Positions 11,969 through 24,862 are shown, numbered from the stretch's first letter. The stretch: DNA of 64,000 bases from Syncephalis fuscata (GCA_025786725.1 JAHLTZ010000049.1:57474-121473), one strand, 5' to 3'. Numbers and translations are program-made. Notes: a model not told the origin generated them from the letters alone.

Positions 11969-14900
11969 TTATGTATGTACTCCATTTTGACTAGGACGCG
12001 ATTTTAGAATAAAATTCTATAATAGGAAATAATAATAAGCAAATATTACTTGGACACCATTAACTATTTACCTTGTAAAAAGTACGAAATTGTTTAACAT
12101 CCAACTGCTCAAGTGCTTGGAATATTTCCTAAATCACCATCATTACCGTTAGATAAAGAGGAAGCTATGCTATTACAATAATGAATAAACTCTATAGTAA
12201 ATACCTGTGCTAGCTCTGTGGGACATTGGATAGATGGAAAGTAGACATTCTGCAAGTATTGTAGCAGTTGGTTTCCTTGTTTTTCATGGGCTAGTTTCAA
12301 TGCAGTAGCCAACTCTCCAAACGCCTAATAGACATTAATACACTATTTAATAAAAACAATTCGCTTATTCCTACCAATTGTGTTTGACCATCTGAAAAGT
12401 TAAAGGCTGGATTAATGGGTACTTCAAAACACACGGGAATGATCTCGCTATATATAAACTGATCGAATCCAGCAAGTGTCGTGGCTGAATCTGCTGCACC
12501 GCCCCATGTTGACACCATCTTAGTAAGTAGACTAAATGCCAATTTCTGCGTCTAATTATCATCATTCATATCAGCTCAGTTCGGCCATTCCCCCTTCAGC
12601 GTTACTAACCGGAACATCACCACAGCGCTTAGACTGCTCGATAATAAATCTAAATAGCGTATTTGCATGTCCTTGATTACCTAATAATACATTCTTGCTC
12701 AATACTTATAAACAATATTAATGGAGTAGTTACTTACGAGCTGAAACTAATATACTTTGTAGTTCAAAATTGAACAAGGCAACAAGGAATGACAAAAATG
12801 AACGGCGTACATCATTCTGCAATACAGCTTCATCAGTGCCCGATACTGGCTGTTCAAGTACACTAAACACCCGACTAGCCAACGGTAGGAATAGCTCGTC
12901 CATAACTTCACCAATCATCGACTACACAAATATACGTGTATTTATATATATATATATATATATATGATAAGTATTATAATCATTTAGATCGTACTAATTC
13001 TACCTTGAATTTATGAACAACTAAACTGAGGAAAGCCAAAAATCGGTCACTTCTTTGGGCTCTCCTTCTCCAATAACACTGCCAATAAATGGCGGTAAAT
13101 AAGAAAGTAACTGGGCCCCCAAACAACTAACAAATCGCGAAAAACTATATCGAGCCTATATTTATATATATATATATATCCATTAATACTACATTCAAAT
13201 TGACGTATTCTATTTCATTACGTACCGCTTCACGAATAACCAATACCGTCTCATACGATCTACCACACTCAAAATTAATTCAATGCGCTTTTGAATCCGG
13301 CAACCCATGGCCCAGTAGCCTCATGATCCTTTTCAATAGTAGGAAATCCTATTTATCATTAACATCAACATCAAATATCAAATATCAAATATAGCGTTAC
13401 CTTTAGCTACGGCGCCAACTGCCATAATGAGTCGCGATAAATGAAGCATAGCCACTGGATGATCTAGAGATGTACTGGCATACTGTCTAATCCCTTCAAT
13501 AATAGGTCCCAGTGCCATCTAATTGCATGCCTTATAAATCAACACAATCTTTTACTCGCTTATCTACTTACTTCCAAATAGACCGCTTGCTGATTCGCAG
13601 GAATAGCCTCGGCAGAAATAAGCGATCCAGCTGTCTCAAATAAATAAACTTGGCTGTCAAATGTACTCGCCTCATCTTCTACCAATTCCTCAACTTGAAT
13701 AGTAAACAGATCCTAGTTCCAACCTAGGTTAATATCCTTTAACCAGCACATATATATCCAATCTTGTTGTAGTTACCTGCATGCCTTTAAGTATATCTTC
13801 TGTATACGCTGCAAGCTGTGGCTTCAATGCTTTGGTAAATCGAGCAAATAAATACCAAGTGCGTCGACTAATATGCTTATCTGGATTATGTAGACCACTA
13901 TATATATATATACAAAGTCATGTCAGCAGATGTATAGTATACAGATAGCTTATCCGCTTACCGTTCATCCAAAAAACACGCTAGTACCGGTAATATAGCC
14001 TGTTCTTTAACCTTAAACAAATGAGCATATCTAACGGCACACTCAAAATACGGCAATAATACGGATGCATGAGGATAGCTGTGTACATCTACAGTGTACA
14101 CATTAATCAAGTGTACCAGCATAATCACTATCACTTACTACTCTCAAATACACGTATAACAACTTCACCCAATGGAGTGGGCAATTCTTTGTTAAACAAT
14201 TTCATTTGATCACGGGACATTTCACCCAACCAATAGACTAGTTGCATCACAAGTTCAACCCGCACCCAAGTTGGCTGCCCACCGGCCATCACTTCTCGTA
14301 ACGTTGAAGTAATAAGACCGTGGACATAGGCCGTAAATAGCGGTTCATCAATTGTGGCAATCACTTCAAAGTGTGTTTTTAATGATTGACGCATTTCAAG
14401 AAACGCCACTTCATCTTCATCTTCTGGCGTATTGGTCCATTCAGTATCCAGATCATATTGCATTTTATGAATAATTGTTTCTAACAATGACTGTAAAAAT
14501 GTTTTAATGCCATCGGGTAGACTCGACTGTTTACTCTGTCGTTTAAGCTATTGTATTGTATTATATTATATTATATTATATTACATTATTAGTAAATTCA
14601 TCATTTTTTATTGCCAACTACTTACCATTTGCAGTGTATCATTAACAAATGGGAAAACGCGAATAGACGTGTCATCATATTCACTAGACAGAAATTGTAA
14701 CATAAATGGCCATAAAGCTTCAATTTGAACAAATGACGCCTCTTTTAAATTCGATATCGATGGATCAGACTATAACATAGACATATAAATACATATAAAG
14801 ATATATAAAAGATTATTATAACAGCTAAGTCAATATTACTTACCAATTGATAAACCTCACACAAAGATATACCCGCCGCATTACACAAATAAACAACACG

Positions 14901-16324
14901 TTCCACAAAATCATCATTAGTCTAAAATAATTCATAGATTAGTTAATTAGTGAACTACTACCATCAATAAATTGCAGTCACGCTTACTAATGACAATTTA
15001 GCCAACAAATGAGAAAGATTAAGTGCTTGTATAACACCAAGTTTATCTTCTGGCTTCATACCTTTACCAATAATCTATTTATGGATTAGCTACACCATTT
15101 AACATAATATATATTCATTTACCTCACTTATGGTATCAGCAGCCGGTATACAAAGCTGTTCATCGGAAAGAAAACCAAGAATACGATTCATAAATTGATC
15201 ATTAAAAATTAATCCAATATCAATCCAGCCTATTTACATACAACAAATAAAATCATAAATAACCATAGATTACAATAGCTCCATTACTACTACTACTTAA
15301 TGGCAGTAACATCACCTACTTATATAGGCACCAATTATTTTAAGGCACATGGCAACTAATTGCGGCTCTTTACTATAGAAACAATCAATAATCTGCAACC
15401 AATGCTGTGTCAATAGTTGAATATCTCCTTCGCGCATTTGATCTTTCTACATTAAATTGATCATTGCTAAAGATTAATACACATTATGTAGCATATTAAT
15501 TCAACTGTACTTACTATTAAAGTATTACGGTCCAATTCCTCTTTTGAATGAGGTACTAACAAGCTGACACACTCCTCGTCAATGCTCATCCATACGCGCA
15601 ATAGAAAATCAACCAGACGTGGTTGAAGTGCAGGCCCCTCATTAGTTGAAGGAGATGCAGATGCCAATAAAGAAAGTAGATCGGTAAAGAAAGTCGACCA
15701 GCCATTGAGATAAGTACGCGTAAATAACAACACCAATGTATGAGCAAATTTATTACGTAAAACTACACAACTTGTATTATTTATCTATTATTTAATAATT
15801 AAGAGCATGTCACTTACAAATAGGCTCATTATCGGTAGATGTTGTCGTACTAGCGTCCTTATTCATATATTCATGCTGAATAAATGATAGAAATGCTTGG
15901 CGCAGTTGATCTACTTGCTCTGATTGAAGTTCACTGAATCTAAATAGCAAATATTCGTAAATAACCCAGATCTATTATATCCACTTATAAAATTATTACC
16001 GTGTACCGAGCATTTCCTCCACTACTTGCAATGCAAAAAGCCGTGCCTCTTGAGAACTATTCCACATAATACTATTAGTCGGACTTTTACGTCACCACCA
16101 CTCATAGCCATCAATACCTTTTAGGCTCTCTTATAAACAGCGACAAACATAATTGCCAGCCATCAGGTGAAGCGCGCAATTGCTCGCAATAATTAGTCGC
16201 CTATAAGTAAACACTGACGTCAATACCGCTATAAAACAATACTGCCAGTACTTACTTGTGTTTTAACTTGAGGATCAGTACTGGGATCAAGTGCACAAGT
16301 AACTGCTTGTTCGAGCACGTCCAT
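11969..16324 (-). CDS. LOS1: Exportin-T (tRNA nuclear export receptor)
   Basis: Karyopherin-beta family receptor that exports mature tRNA from the nucleus with Ran-GTP. The gene is split into about 20 small exons by 45-70 nt introns. It starts at the ATG at 16324 (MDVLEQAVTCALDPSTDPQ) and ends with a 48-nt exon stopping at 11969. Recognisable blocks are: an N-terminal helical repeat with RNKFAHTLVLLF (about 15770-15700), the Xpo1-type segment GWSTFFTDLLSLLAS, GIKTFLQSLLETIIHKMQYDLDTEW with an acidic PEDEDEVAFLEMRQSLK linker (about 14520-14390), VELVMQLVYWLGEM, and the C-terminal LEQLDVKQFRTFYK, then NFILKSRPS. I did not fix every exon border. A TTC microsatellite and a GGT run lie just upstream. 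Confidence 0.82.
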
Positions 16325-19033
16325 CACGCTCGCACTGTAATGATTGACCTTCTTCTTCTTCTTCTTCTAGAAACTACTACGCGTTATGGTTGGTCAACAC
16401 GTATTAAATCCGCCACCAATACAATAGTGACATATTATATACTCGTTAGCGTGCATTTCATATAACGGTGCACTTATGATTAGATCCATACCTACTTTGG
16501 AATAAAGAACCGGTGGTGGTGGTGGTGGTTGCTGTTGCGGTGTTGGTTATCGTTAGTGTTGGGTAGAGCAATGTGGCTGGCTATTGTCGATTAACGGACA
16601 AAAGCGAAATGCAAAAAAAAGCCGCAATAATACCAACAAGAGACGAGGTCGCACAGTGATAACGAAGAAGAAAAGGCCCAGAATAAAAGGAGAACAAACG
16701 AAGCGAACTTGCCAGACAAAAAAGTACTAAGAAAAAAAACGAAAGAACACTAGTAAAATAACGATTGCACAATGATTATTATAACTAAAGATCATCTATA
16801 ATTGCTTGGTGCTCTGTTATTGGATGTTCATTAAACAATAATAATTTGTTATTCCAATTAACCAGTTTCATCTTTGTAAAAAGTTTTTGATAAAGACCCG
16901 CTTAATTGCCATACGATATTTAATAAGTAGAGCTTCTTTAGCTGCTTGTACCACATGTTAAATACTAATTAAATAAAAATAGCTCTTTTTTCTTTAAAAA
17001 TTCAAAAATCAACTAAACGTTTAGCGTGCTCTAGTGGTCAAATGACTATATTTTATAATATACAATCTATTGAACATGATGATGGATGGTGAATGACGTC
17101 AATCATCAAATACGCATTATTTTATATATCATTCTATACTCGCCTAATTATCCTCCATCCAAAACTGTTTTTATTTTTGTTCTAACTCTATTATTTATAG
17201 ATATCGACTAATGTCGGCCATCTTGTTCATTAGACTAATGCTCAATAGCTTTAATAAAGCTAATTGTCGTTCAACATTATATATTCACTATACTATATAT
17301 TGCTTTGTTATATAGCGCTCAGAAGCTATTCAAAACTGTTGTTTTTTGTCGCTAGCTATTTTGGCTGTAAAAGTCGACTCATTTTGTTTATTTTGTTTAT
17401 GCACATATCGCGCTATACCTCTAGCGCTATCATTCATACACTTCTCATTTTTGTTCTATAACTTGTTATTCTCGCTTGGTTATGCGTTATTCAAAACTGT
17501 TTTTCGTTTATTTATAGCGTCATTATTTATAAGATGTGGCTTAGTGCGCTCAGTTTGCTCGTTGAGCTATATACACTATGCTCTAATGACACTATTCAAA
17601 GTTTTCCTTTGAATACTTGTTCTATTGCATGTCATTGTACATTATAATGGTCGCACATCATTAATAAAAGTATTTGTTTATTGCTAGCTATGTATTCCGC
17701 ATAATTAGAAGTTATTGATTCGTGTCTTCGACAGCGCCATTGCTAAAATATTATGTAGAATCGTTTATGTACTTTATTTATACTAACTATTTCTAACACA
17801 GCGGCTTTATCTATGGTTTATATATACTTTTTTATCTAGCTTTACCAATAGTTTGGCCAAAACTCTGCTTTACACCAATTAAATATGGACAAAACAAGTA
17901 CCATTACATTACAAACAGTTGTTTATCAACAGGTTCTACTCCTAGCATAAGGCTAAATCGTCATCCACAAAGGCTAAACCGAATAAACCGTCGCATTCAT
18001 ATAAAACAACACCTTATACGCATCCAATGACGGCCTATTTAAACAAAGACACAAAATAATCTATGTACTACTTGTTCTATATATACATATATATATATAT
18101 ATGCCTGTGCATAAATTAAATTGTATAGCTTAAATGAATAACACAATCATTACAAATTTTAAAATAAACAAAATTTAAATTACTACCATTACTATTACTC
18201 ATGATGCATTTATTAGCATTGAAATAATTAAAGAGCAAGGCTAATAATTAATCTATACTTAAACGTTGCTATGATAGCCATAATTGTATTGATTATATTT
18301 CGGATAAATATTGTCCTATCGTTGCGAAAAGCATTGTTTAGGATTGATAAGGCGCATTTTTACGTTGACTATATCAACATTATTTAGGTTTTTTGTATTT
18401 GGTTTGATCAATGAATTATTTGTCATAAATTGCTCAACTAATCAAGAACGTTATTTAAAATGTCTCAATGAATATAATGTTATTGTTTAAACATATGGCT
18501 TATTTAACTATCATTGAAAGTGCTAATTCAATGCACGATACATTCGCCTATTCCAAATGATTTAGCCTGCTCCTCATATGGTAAGTTAATTAATGCTGTA
18601 TAATTATTACTAGGCATTAATGCGAATAAAAGGTCAGCCATAGGCCAATTAGATCCTATCCAACATGACTGCAAACCGAATAACTCAAGTTGTGTGGTAA
18701 AGAAAAACAAAATCTAGAAATGGTAATTAAATTATTAAGGCCTATGACGGATAAATTAAATTGTGCTTTAATTGCATGGAAATTACCAAAAATACTAGAT
18801 ATTCAAGCCTTATTGATAACTTAGCCACTAATTATTAAATTATAGCGCATCGATTTTTAGAACTATTTGATATATAAAGCACGCTAATAAACACCTACAT
18901 TTGCAATTGTTGTCATCATCGACAACAACACATTATCGCAATCACTGGAACAATTCTAATATTTACCTTAAATTACCAACTATTAACCTTTATCATTTGC
19001 AACGATTAAACATACTAAGCAATCAATAGCAAC
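16325..19033. other. 2.7 kb gene-poor region with dispersed repeats
   Basis: Begins with a TTC run (16350-16368) and a GGT run (about 16511-16530) in the exportin-T upstream region. From about 17020 to 18000 the DNA resembles other intergenic parts of the window: the string TGAATGACGTCAAT at 17091-17104 recurs near 27659, and CCAAAACTG followed by a T-rich tract and TTTGTTCTA recurs near 62730. A minus-strand frame at 18710-18528 (LELFGLQSCWIGSNWPMADL) looks protein-like but has no partner exon I can establish. No RNA gene was seen. Confidence 0.5.
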
Positions 19034-20071
19034 ATGACTCGCTTTACGAATCCAATACATTTATTGTTTGCTGCTACTACCATTTTGGCCGCTACCAGCT
19101 CAGCCAATGCCGCTGCTGCCGTACCAAAATCCTGCAATGGATCACCCGACTACTGCCGCCTGCCCTTCGACAGATACACTTTCATGGGCACGCACAATTC
19201 GGCCGCTTATAAACTGACCGGTACCTGTGGCCTCATTGAAAAATGCATCAAGGACCGTTCAACGCTCGGTTGTTTCTGGGAGAACCAGTCGGAACATGAC
19301 ATTGGTATTCAGTTAAGGGACGGCATTCGTCTGTTGGATATCGACACGTGTGTCAATAAAAAATCAGTTGTCACCTGCCACGGCGAGGGTAGCTTCCGTG
19401 GATTGGGAGATCCGTTAGATGTACATCTAAAACAGGTTAAGGACTTTCTTGCCCAAAATCCAAACGAGGTTATTGTCATTGAGTATGGTGACTACGATGG
19501 CGATAAGGCAGTGACGGCCAATGCTATTGTTGAGAAACTCAAGGAGCATCTGCCGGGCAAGATGCTTGAGCGTACAGATACCAAGGCATCATGGCCCACA
19601 CTTGATGAAATGACAAACAAGGGAAAACAAGTTGTCGTCTTCTTTGGAAGATTTATTTCTGGTTTAAATAACCGTCCAGCCTGGGTCCACAATCGCTCGG
19701 ATTATTTGGAAGGCAGCTGGGAGTACACCCGCAAAGCAAATAGTACCGATACTCTTATTAACGATTATGTTGAGCATGTTAAAAACACACCGACAAATGT
19801 AACCAGCTGGCAGTGCATCGATTATGGCTATGATGAAACTGCGTCCCGCTGGTTCGACGACGTGTTCCATGGACGCAGACCGCATGCTTGCCTCAATGCT
19901 CTTGCCGCAGATTCGTTCCCAAGACTCAACGAAGTGACGAAGCTTTATTCCTCCACATATACGCACGTTCACCGTGTCAAGATCGATTACTACTTTAACA
20001 TGTTAAAACCATTCAAAGCACTTATTAACGATATGAATGCTGTGAACTTGAAGCGTCTCGGTTCAAAATAA
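19034..20071 (+). CDS. Secreted PLC-like phosphodiesterase (PI-PLC X-domain family)
   Basis: 345 residues in one uninterrupted frame. Residues 1-27 form a signal peptide (hydrophobic LLFAATTILAATSSANA). The mature part follows the PLC-like TIM-barrel fold: TFMGTHNSAAY with the first catalytic histidine H54, GIRLLDIDTC, the second histidine in TCHGEG (H116), then NPNEVIVIEYGDYD and QVVVFFGRF. There are several cysteines and N-glycosylation sequons (NQS, NRS, NST, NVT). No calcium-binding C2 or EF module and no evident GPI signal, so a soluble extracellular enzyme is likely. Related secreted fungal proteins resemble bacterial PI-PLC. Whether phosphatidylinositol is the substrate cannot be read. 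It is intronless and GC-richer than its surroundings in an intron-rich region, a possible sign of retrocopy or transfer. Confidence 0.87.
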   Translation: MTRFTNPIHLLFAATTILAATSSANAAAAVPKSCNGSPDYCRLPFDRYTFMGTHNSAAYKLTGTCGLIEKCIKDRSTLGCFWENQSEHDIGIQLRDGIRLLDIDTCVNKKSVVTCHGEGSFRGLGDPLDVHLKQVKDFLAQNPNEVIVIEYGDYDGDKAVTANAIVEKLKEHLPGKMLERTDTKASWPTLDEMTNKGKQVVVFFGRFISGLNNRPAWVHNRSDYLEGSWEYTRKANSTDTLINDYVEHVKNTPTNVTSWQCIDYGYDETASRWFDDVFHGRRPHACLNALAADSFPRLNEVTKLYSSTYTHVHRVKIDYYFNMLKPFKALINDMNAVNLKRLGSK

Positions 20072-20448
20072 TATGTGTACTATGAAACACTAATGAGCTG
20101 CTTAAATAATAAAGTAGTAGCAGTTATTAATTAATCTAATATGTAAACTAATACGTTAGTGCCTTATCTTCCAAAATAGGTTAATGTTGTTTTTAATCTA
20201 GCTAACAAATTTAATCGTCATGCTTTAGATATATTGATATATAAAAATGGCACAAATATGATTATTTTTAAACAGTAAATCATTCGCTATAATAAAAAAA
20301 TCAGTATATAAATTAATACCAGTATTATTTATATACTGTTAAAGTATCTTCGCCATAGCAGCGTTGGCGTTGAATAGTAACATTTCTATAAAAACACTAC
20401 TGCCATATAACATCTTGATGGTCTTATTACTAATATTTTGTCTCTAGT
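20072..20448. other. 3' flank of the PLC-like gene
   Basis: AT-rich DNA with no supportable gene. Similarity to the foldback repeat begins at its right edge. Confidence 0.5.
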
Positions 20449-21790
20449 AGCTATGATTGCAGCAAAAATATCCCGAATGTGCATAAAGTGCTACTTTTGA
20501 ATTTAAATATAAAACCATTGTGCCAATGCTATGACAGCAAGCGACATATTAAAATATGATTATGGCGTAATTAGGTGGTAAAAGGCAATGGCAAAGCAAT
20601 AGTGCTAATTTAATTAATAAATAGTTGCTGGCAATACATACGGCTTTACGTATAATAAAGCGACTGCATGATATTTTGTACAAGTATACTTGTGACATAT
20701 ATATATGGCTGTTGATAAACTATATTGTAGTCTTATAGTGTGGCAATGCAATTGGCATGATACTACGCTAATAAATGCATAAAAACAACGGTTTTCTGTC
20801 GACCATGGCCTATATACTTAAAAAATAGCATAATGATCGCAGGATTCGAGTTCTCCATGCCTAGATATACCGTCTGGTATGAATTATAAAACAATGATTT
20901 TGTGCAAAAAAATAGTCACAAATGTAATCTACGTTATTTTAATACGTTCAGTAAGCGTTGTTAATAATACATATAACTTTACATACAATGAAGCAAACTG
21001 TGTGATATTTTGCACAAATATATTATGCCATATAGATAGCTATTGGCAAAATGTAGTGCACTTGTATTGCGTATTGATTCAATGGCTATGTCGATACGCT
21101 AATAAATGTACAAACACAACAGTTTTATACCGCTTATGGCCTATAGATTTAAAATACAACAAAACCATTACCGGATTCAAGTTTTTCATGTTTGGTTGTA
21201 CCGTTTGGTATAAAATATAGAACAAAATATTTTTAAAAAAATTTAGTCGAAAATGCAGTTTACGTTTAAATAATTAGCAAAAGCAATTAAAGCTTTATGA
21301 TTTAATGCATTTAACACTAAGAACTAAGATTGGTCTAAAGTAAATCCAAAGCATTATACAGTGCCAAAACAAACATAACAGCAAGTTAATATATATAAAA
21401 CTGATGTGCCGTTGCAGTTTATGCTATAGATATACAGATAGCTTAGATCTCCGTTAACTAATATTTACGTAAGTTGCATTTTCGACTAATTTTTTTTGAA
21501 AATATTTTGTTCTATATTTTATACCAAACGGTACAACCAAACATGAAAAACTCGAATTCGGTAATGGTTTTGTTGTATTTTAAATCTATAGGCCATAAGC
21601 GGTATAAAACTGTTGTGTTTGTACATTTATTAGCGTATCGACATAGCCATTGAATCAATACGCAATACAAGTGCACTATATTTTGTCAATAGCTATCTAT
21701 ATGGCATAAATATATTTGTGCAAAATATCACATTTTTACGAGGATCATGTATATTAAAATGGCAAATAATGCAATTTCCAATGTTTATGC
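20449..21790. repeat. Foldback repeat, partial copy A
   Basis: From 20449 to about 21255 the sequence is nearly identical to the inner arm of the palindrome at 45449-46254. A central block (about 21256-21478) follows, then an inverted arm (about 21479-21733) that pairs back with bases just left of the block. The right arm is then interrupted: after AAAATATCACA at about 21733 it jumps to sequence matching a more distal part of the palindrome arm (TATTAAAA, then CAAATAATGCAAT, to about 21790), so about 500 bases are missing. The central block matches the palindrome's loop only as reverse complement. A 113-residue open frame inside (20879-21220) overlaps repeat sequence and shows no family signal. 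No transposase is visible. Confidence 0.85.
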
Positions 21791-22787
21791 TATTATGAAT
21801 AAATGATAATGTATACACTTGTTTTAACTACAAACAAACAAATATATACATGAAGGGCATAGTTAAAAGTGAGACATGTGTGTAATACTGTTTGGCAGAG
21901 CATCGGATTAGCTGATAGCTATGTAAATTAATACAATGGTATTTATTTAAAGTAAACTAAAGTGGAATCAAAACAAATGAGATTTAGGCAATGTTTATTT
22001 GTTATTTAATAATTTGGTTCAATATATAATGTAAGAAAAGAAAAATATTTTACAGGCTGTAAAAATAATAATTGCGCAATTAGAATCATGGAACGATATA
22101 TAGTATGATGAATGGAAATCTTTGTTAGTTATGTAAAAAAGTGTTTGTATTAACATGAGTTAGTTAATTATGTGAAATATCGGTAGTATATTACCGATAG
22201 CCTATCGATGGATAAGCTGAGATGATAAATTATAAGTTGTAATATAAGTATTTAACACAAATAGTGAAAGCAAGCTATTGTCTGCATAAACTGATATTTA
22301 CACAATCTAGTTAACGATTGATCAACTCGATTATGTTGTAAAACCAAATTGGTCGTATTATCGGACCGAGTAACACAAGCGTGAATGCAACAAACGTGAT
22401 GCTTTGGTGTAACCAAAAATTATTTGACGAATCATTGATTGCTATGTCGACAATGCACGAGTGTGGTTTACAGTGTCTAGAATGGTTTTGCGAACTGACT
22501 TTTCTCGCAATCTAATCTAATTATAGAATCATAATACAATTTTTGCCTTAGACAATGATACTCTCTCTATCAGCTGCATCAGCTGTTCCATGGCTCTTTT
22601 TGATATCCGCTATAATTGGTTTATTTTGAAAAAATTACGTATACACACAAGCACGCCATGCTATAAAACTGCGATTTTTTTGATTAATACTCGCTGTTTC
22701 CATCTTCTTTTATTGTTTAGTATTACACAGTTGTTTTATTTTATTATTATTTAATAGTCAATTATCTAACTTGTGCTTTTAGTTATC
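21791..22787. other. Intergenic upstream of desaturase
   Basis: AT-rich DNA without a supportable gene, between the foldback copy and the desaturase. The last 200 bases carry T-rich tracts and presumably the desaturase promoter. No sterol- or oleate-response site can be named with confidence. Confidence 0.45.
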
Positions 22788-24203
22788 ATGGCTACGGCTA
22801 CGATGAACTCCTCTGCCGCCGGCTCTGTTACGGTAGATTATAAAAAATTGCGCTATCAATGGGTCAATGTGATATTTTTCATTGTAACAACTGCTATGAC
22901 CATATACGCTTTCTTTATGGTTCCGATGCAGTGGAAGACTATGGTATTTGCCGTGTCTTTTTATACATTTGGAGGTATTAGTATTACTGCTGGTAGGTAC
23001 TAGATGGATAATTAAATGAAATAGTCACTTGTAAGCTAACGTATGGTATCCATTCCATTTGTAGGATACCATCGTCACTGGTCGCACCGTGCCTATGAGG
23101 CTACCTGGCCGCTCCGGCTTCTCCTAGCATTGGGTGGGGCCAGTGCTTTTCAAGGCTCCGCCATGTGGTGGTGTCGCCATCACCGTGCTCACCATCGATG
23201 GACCGACAGCGAACATGATCCATACGGCGCACAAAAGGGCCTTTTCTGGTCGCATATTGGGTGGCTACTGTACGAAGATGACCCAGCTCTTGCCAAGACG
23301 GAGAAAAAAACGCGCCGACGTGTATATGACGATGATCTTGCACAAGACCCTATTTTGACTTGGCAATATCGTAACTTTCTTTGGATTGCACCTTTTATGG
23401 CCTTTATTTTCCCTACCATAGTTGCGGGTCTTTGCTGGGGCGATTGGGTGGTAAATACTTTATTTTTGCCAATACTATTTAACTTATATATTGTCAACAG
23501 GGCGGCTATTTTTATGCAGGCATTATCCGGGTCGTTGCTACTCAACACGCTACTTTCTGTGTCAATAGTTTGGCTCACTACTTGGGCGAAATATCCTACG
23601 AGGATGAACAAACGCCACGCGACCATTACATCACATCAATTATTACATTTGGCGAAGGCTACCACAATTTCCATCATACCTTCCCCCGTGACTATCGTAA
23701 TGCTGTACGCTGGTGGCAATACGATCCTACCAAGTGGTTCATCTGGTCTTGCAGCAAGGTTGGACTGGCCTATGGATTACGCCGTTTTCCTGAAAATGAA
23801 GTGCAAAAGGCTCGAGTAATTATATCTGCTAAACGACTAGAAGACGAGAAGCGCAAAGTAGACTGGGGACTTCATGGCGATGCATTGCCAAAGTATACTA
23901 TGGAAGAATGTAAGTATTTTATTAAACAAACATAACTATAGGCCATAACACTAATGCATACAATATAACGTAGTTTCTCGTGCTTGTAAAGAAGATAAAC
24001 GCTGGTGGACCATCGTTGATGGTGACATCTACGATCTGGCTCCGTTTGCCAATGAGCATCCAGGTGGTATGACGTTTATGCGTACTGCACAGGGACGCGA
24101 TGTTAGCAACGCTTTTAACGGTGATGTGCATCGCCATCGTGATGTAGCACGACGTATGCTCGATTCGCTTCGTGTGGCTACTATTGTCAAGTCCAATTCA
24201 TAG
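22788..24203 (+). CDS. OLE1: Stearoyl-CoA delta-9 desaturase with C-terminal cytochrome b5
   Basis: Introduces the first double bond into palmitoyl- and stearoyl-CoA in the ER membrane, drawing electrons through its own cytochrome b5 domain. Four exons: 22788-22992, 23065-23450, 23501-23909 and 23974-24203, 409 aa. All three diiron histidine boxes are present: HRHWSH at residues 71-76, HRAHH at 108-112 and HNFHH at 252-256. Hydrophobic segments flank them. The cytochrome b5 domain begins near residue 334 and has the haem-ligand motif HPGG at 362-365. The fusion order (desaturase then b5) is the fungal Ole1 arrangement. The length is shorter than yeast Ole1 (510), mainly from a short N-terminus. 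The third intron falls at the domain junction. Confidence 0.95.
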
Positions 24204-24334
24204 ATTGATGCCAATGCTACCATTTTTGGCCAATCTTTCTCTCGTACTTCTGCGACAACTAGATTAAATACGATTGCATTTTGTCACCAATTAAATTAGA
24301 AACACTTTCAATACGTTGCATACTTTTATAGCAT

Positions 24335-24520
24335 TGGTACAATGGTTTTACGCTTAAAAATTGTAAAATAGTGTCTATTGAAATTCCAAAGTAGTACAAT
24401 TACGAATAGAATATTTTTGTTACAGTCATAGCTATTAAAATAAAAATTACGCGTTTACGGTAATCATATGTATTAAAAATAACGATAATACAATTCTACA
24501 ATGTTTATAGCCATTGTGCA
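24335..24520. repeat. Diverged foldback-arm remnant, copy C
   Basis: This stretch aligns by eye with the right arm of the palindrome at about 47200-47340: AGCATTGGTACAATGGTTTT, then GAATATTTTTGTTACAGTCAT followed by AGCTATTAAAATAAAAAT, then TGTATTAAAAATAACGATAA. Identity is clearly lower than between the other two copies, so it is an older insertion. It crosses the point where copy A similarity starts, showing that the ancestral repeat was longer than copy A. Confidence 0.6.
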
Positions 24521-24862
24521 TTGATATTGAAATATCTATACAATTATTTCGATATTATAAATGCTAAAGTAAGTATTAATAAACACCAAGAGTTAATGCT
24601 ATAGGATAATATTGGGATAAGGAGTTACTTGATTATCTAACTTACAGCCTCTAAAATCAGAGCTGTGACAGAATGTTGTGGTAAAGTAATTAATTAATCT
24701 AAAGTAAAGTTTATATAGTAAATTTCAGTATATAATAAAGCATACTGATTTCCAACATAGTATATAAAGTGAAGTGGTGGTAAACAGACTTAATAAATAA
24801 AATTTAGAATAAACTGAAGTACAATATATATAGAAATCGGAGTGTTTCACAAAGAATGATTA

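Noticed and set aside
17021-17090. tRNA D-arm-like word (CTCTAGTGGTC)
   Set aside because: No T-arm or matching acceptor stem downstream at the right distance.
18528-18710. Minus-strand frame reading LELFGLQSCWIGSNWPMADL
   Set aside because: Looks somewhat protein-like but I could not connect it to other exons or a family; kept only as a note in the intergenic entry.
20879-21220. 113-residue open frame inside foldback copy A
   Set aside because: The equivalent region of palindrome B has lost this frame and composition is like the surrounding repeat; no family features.
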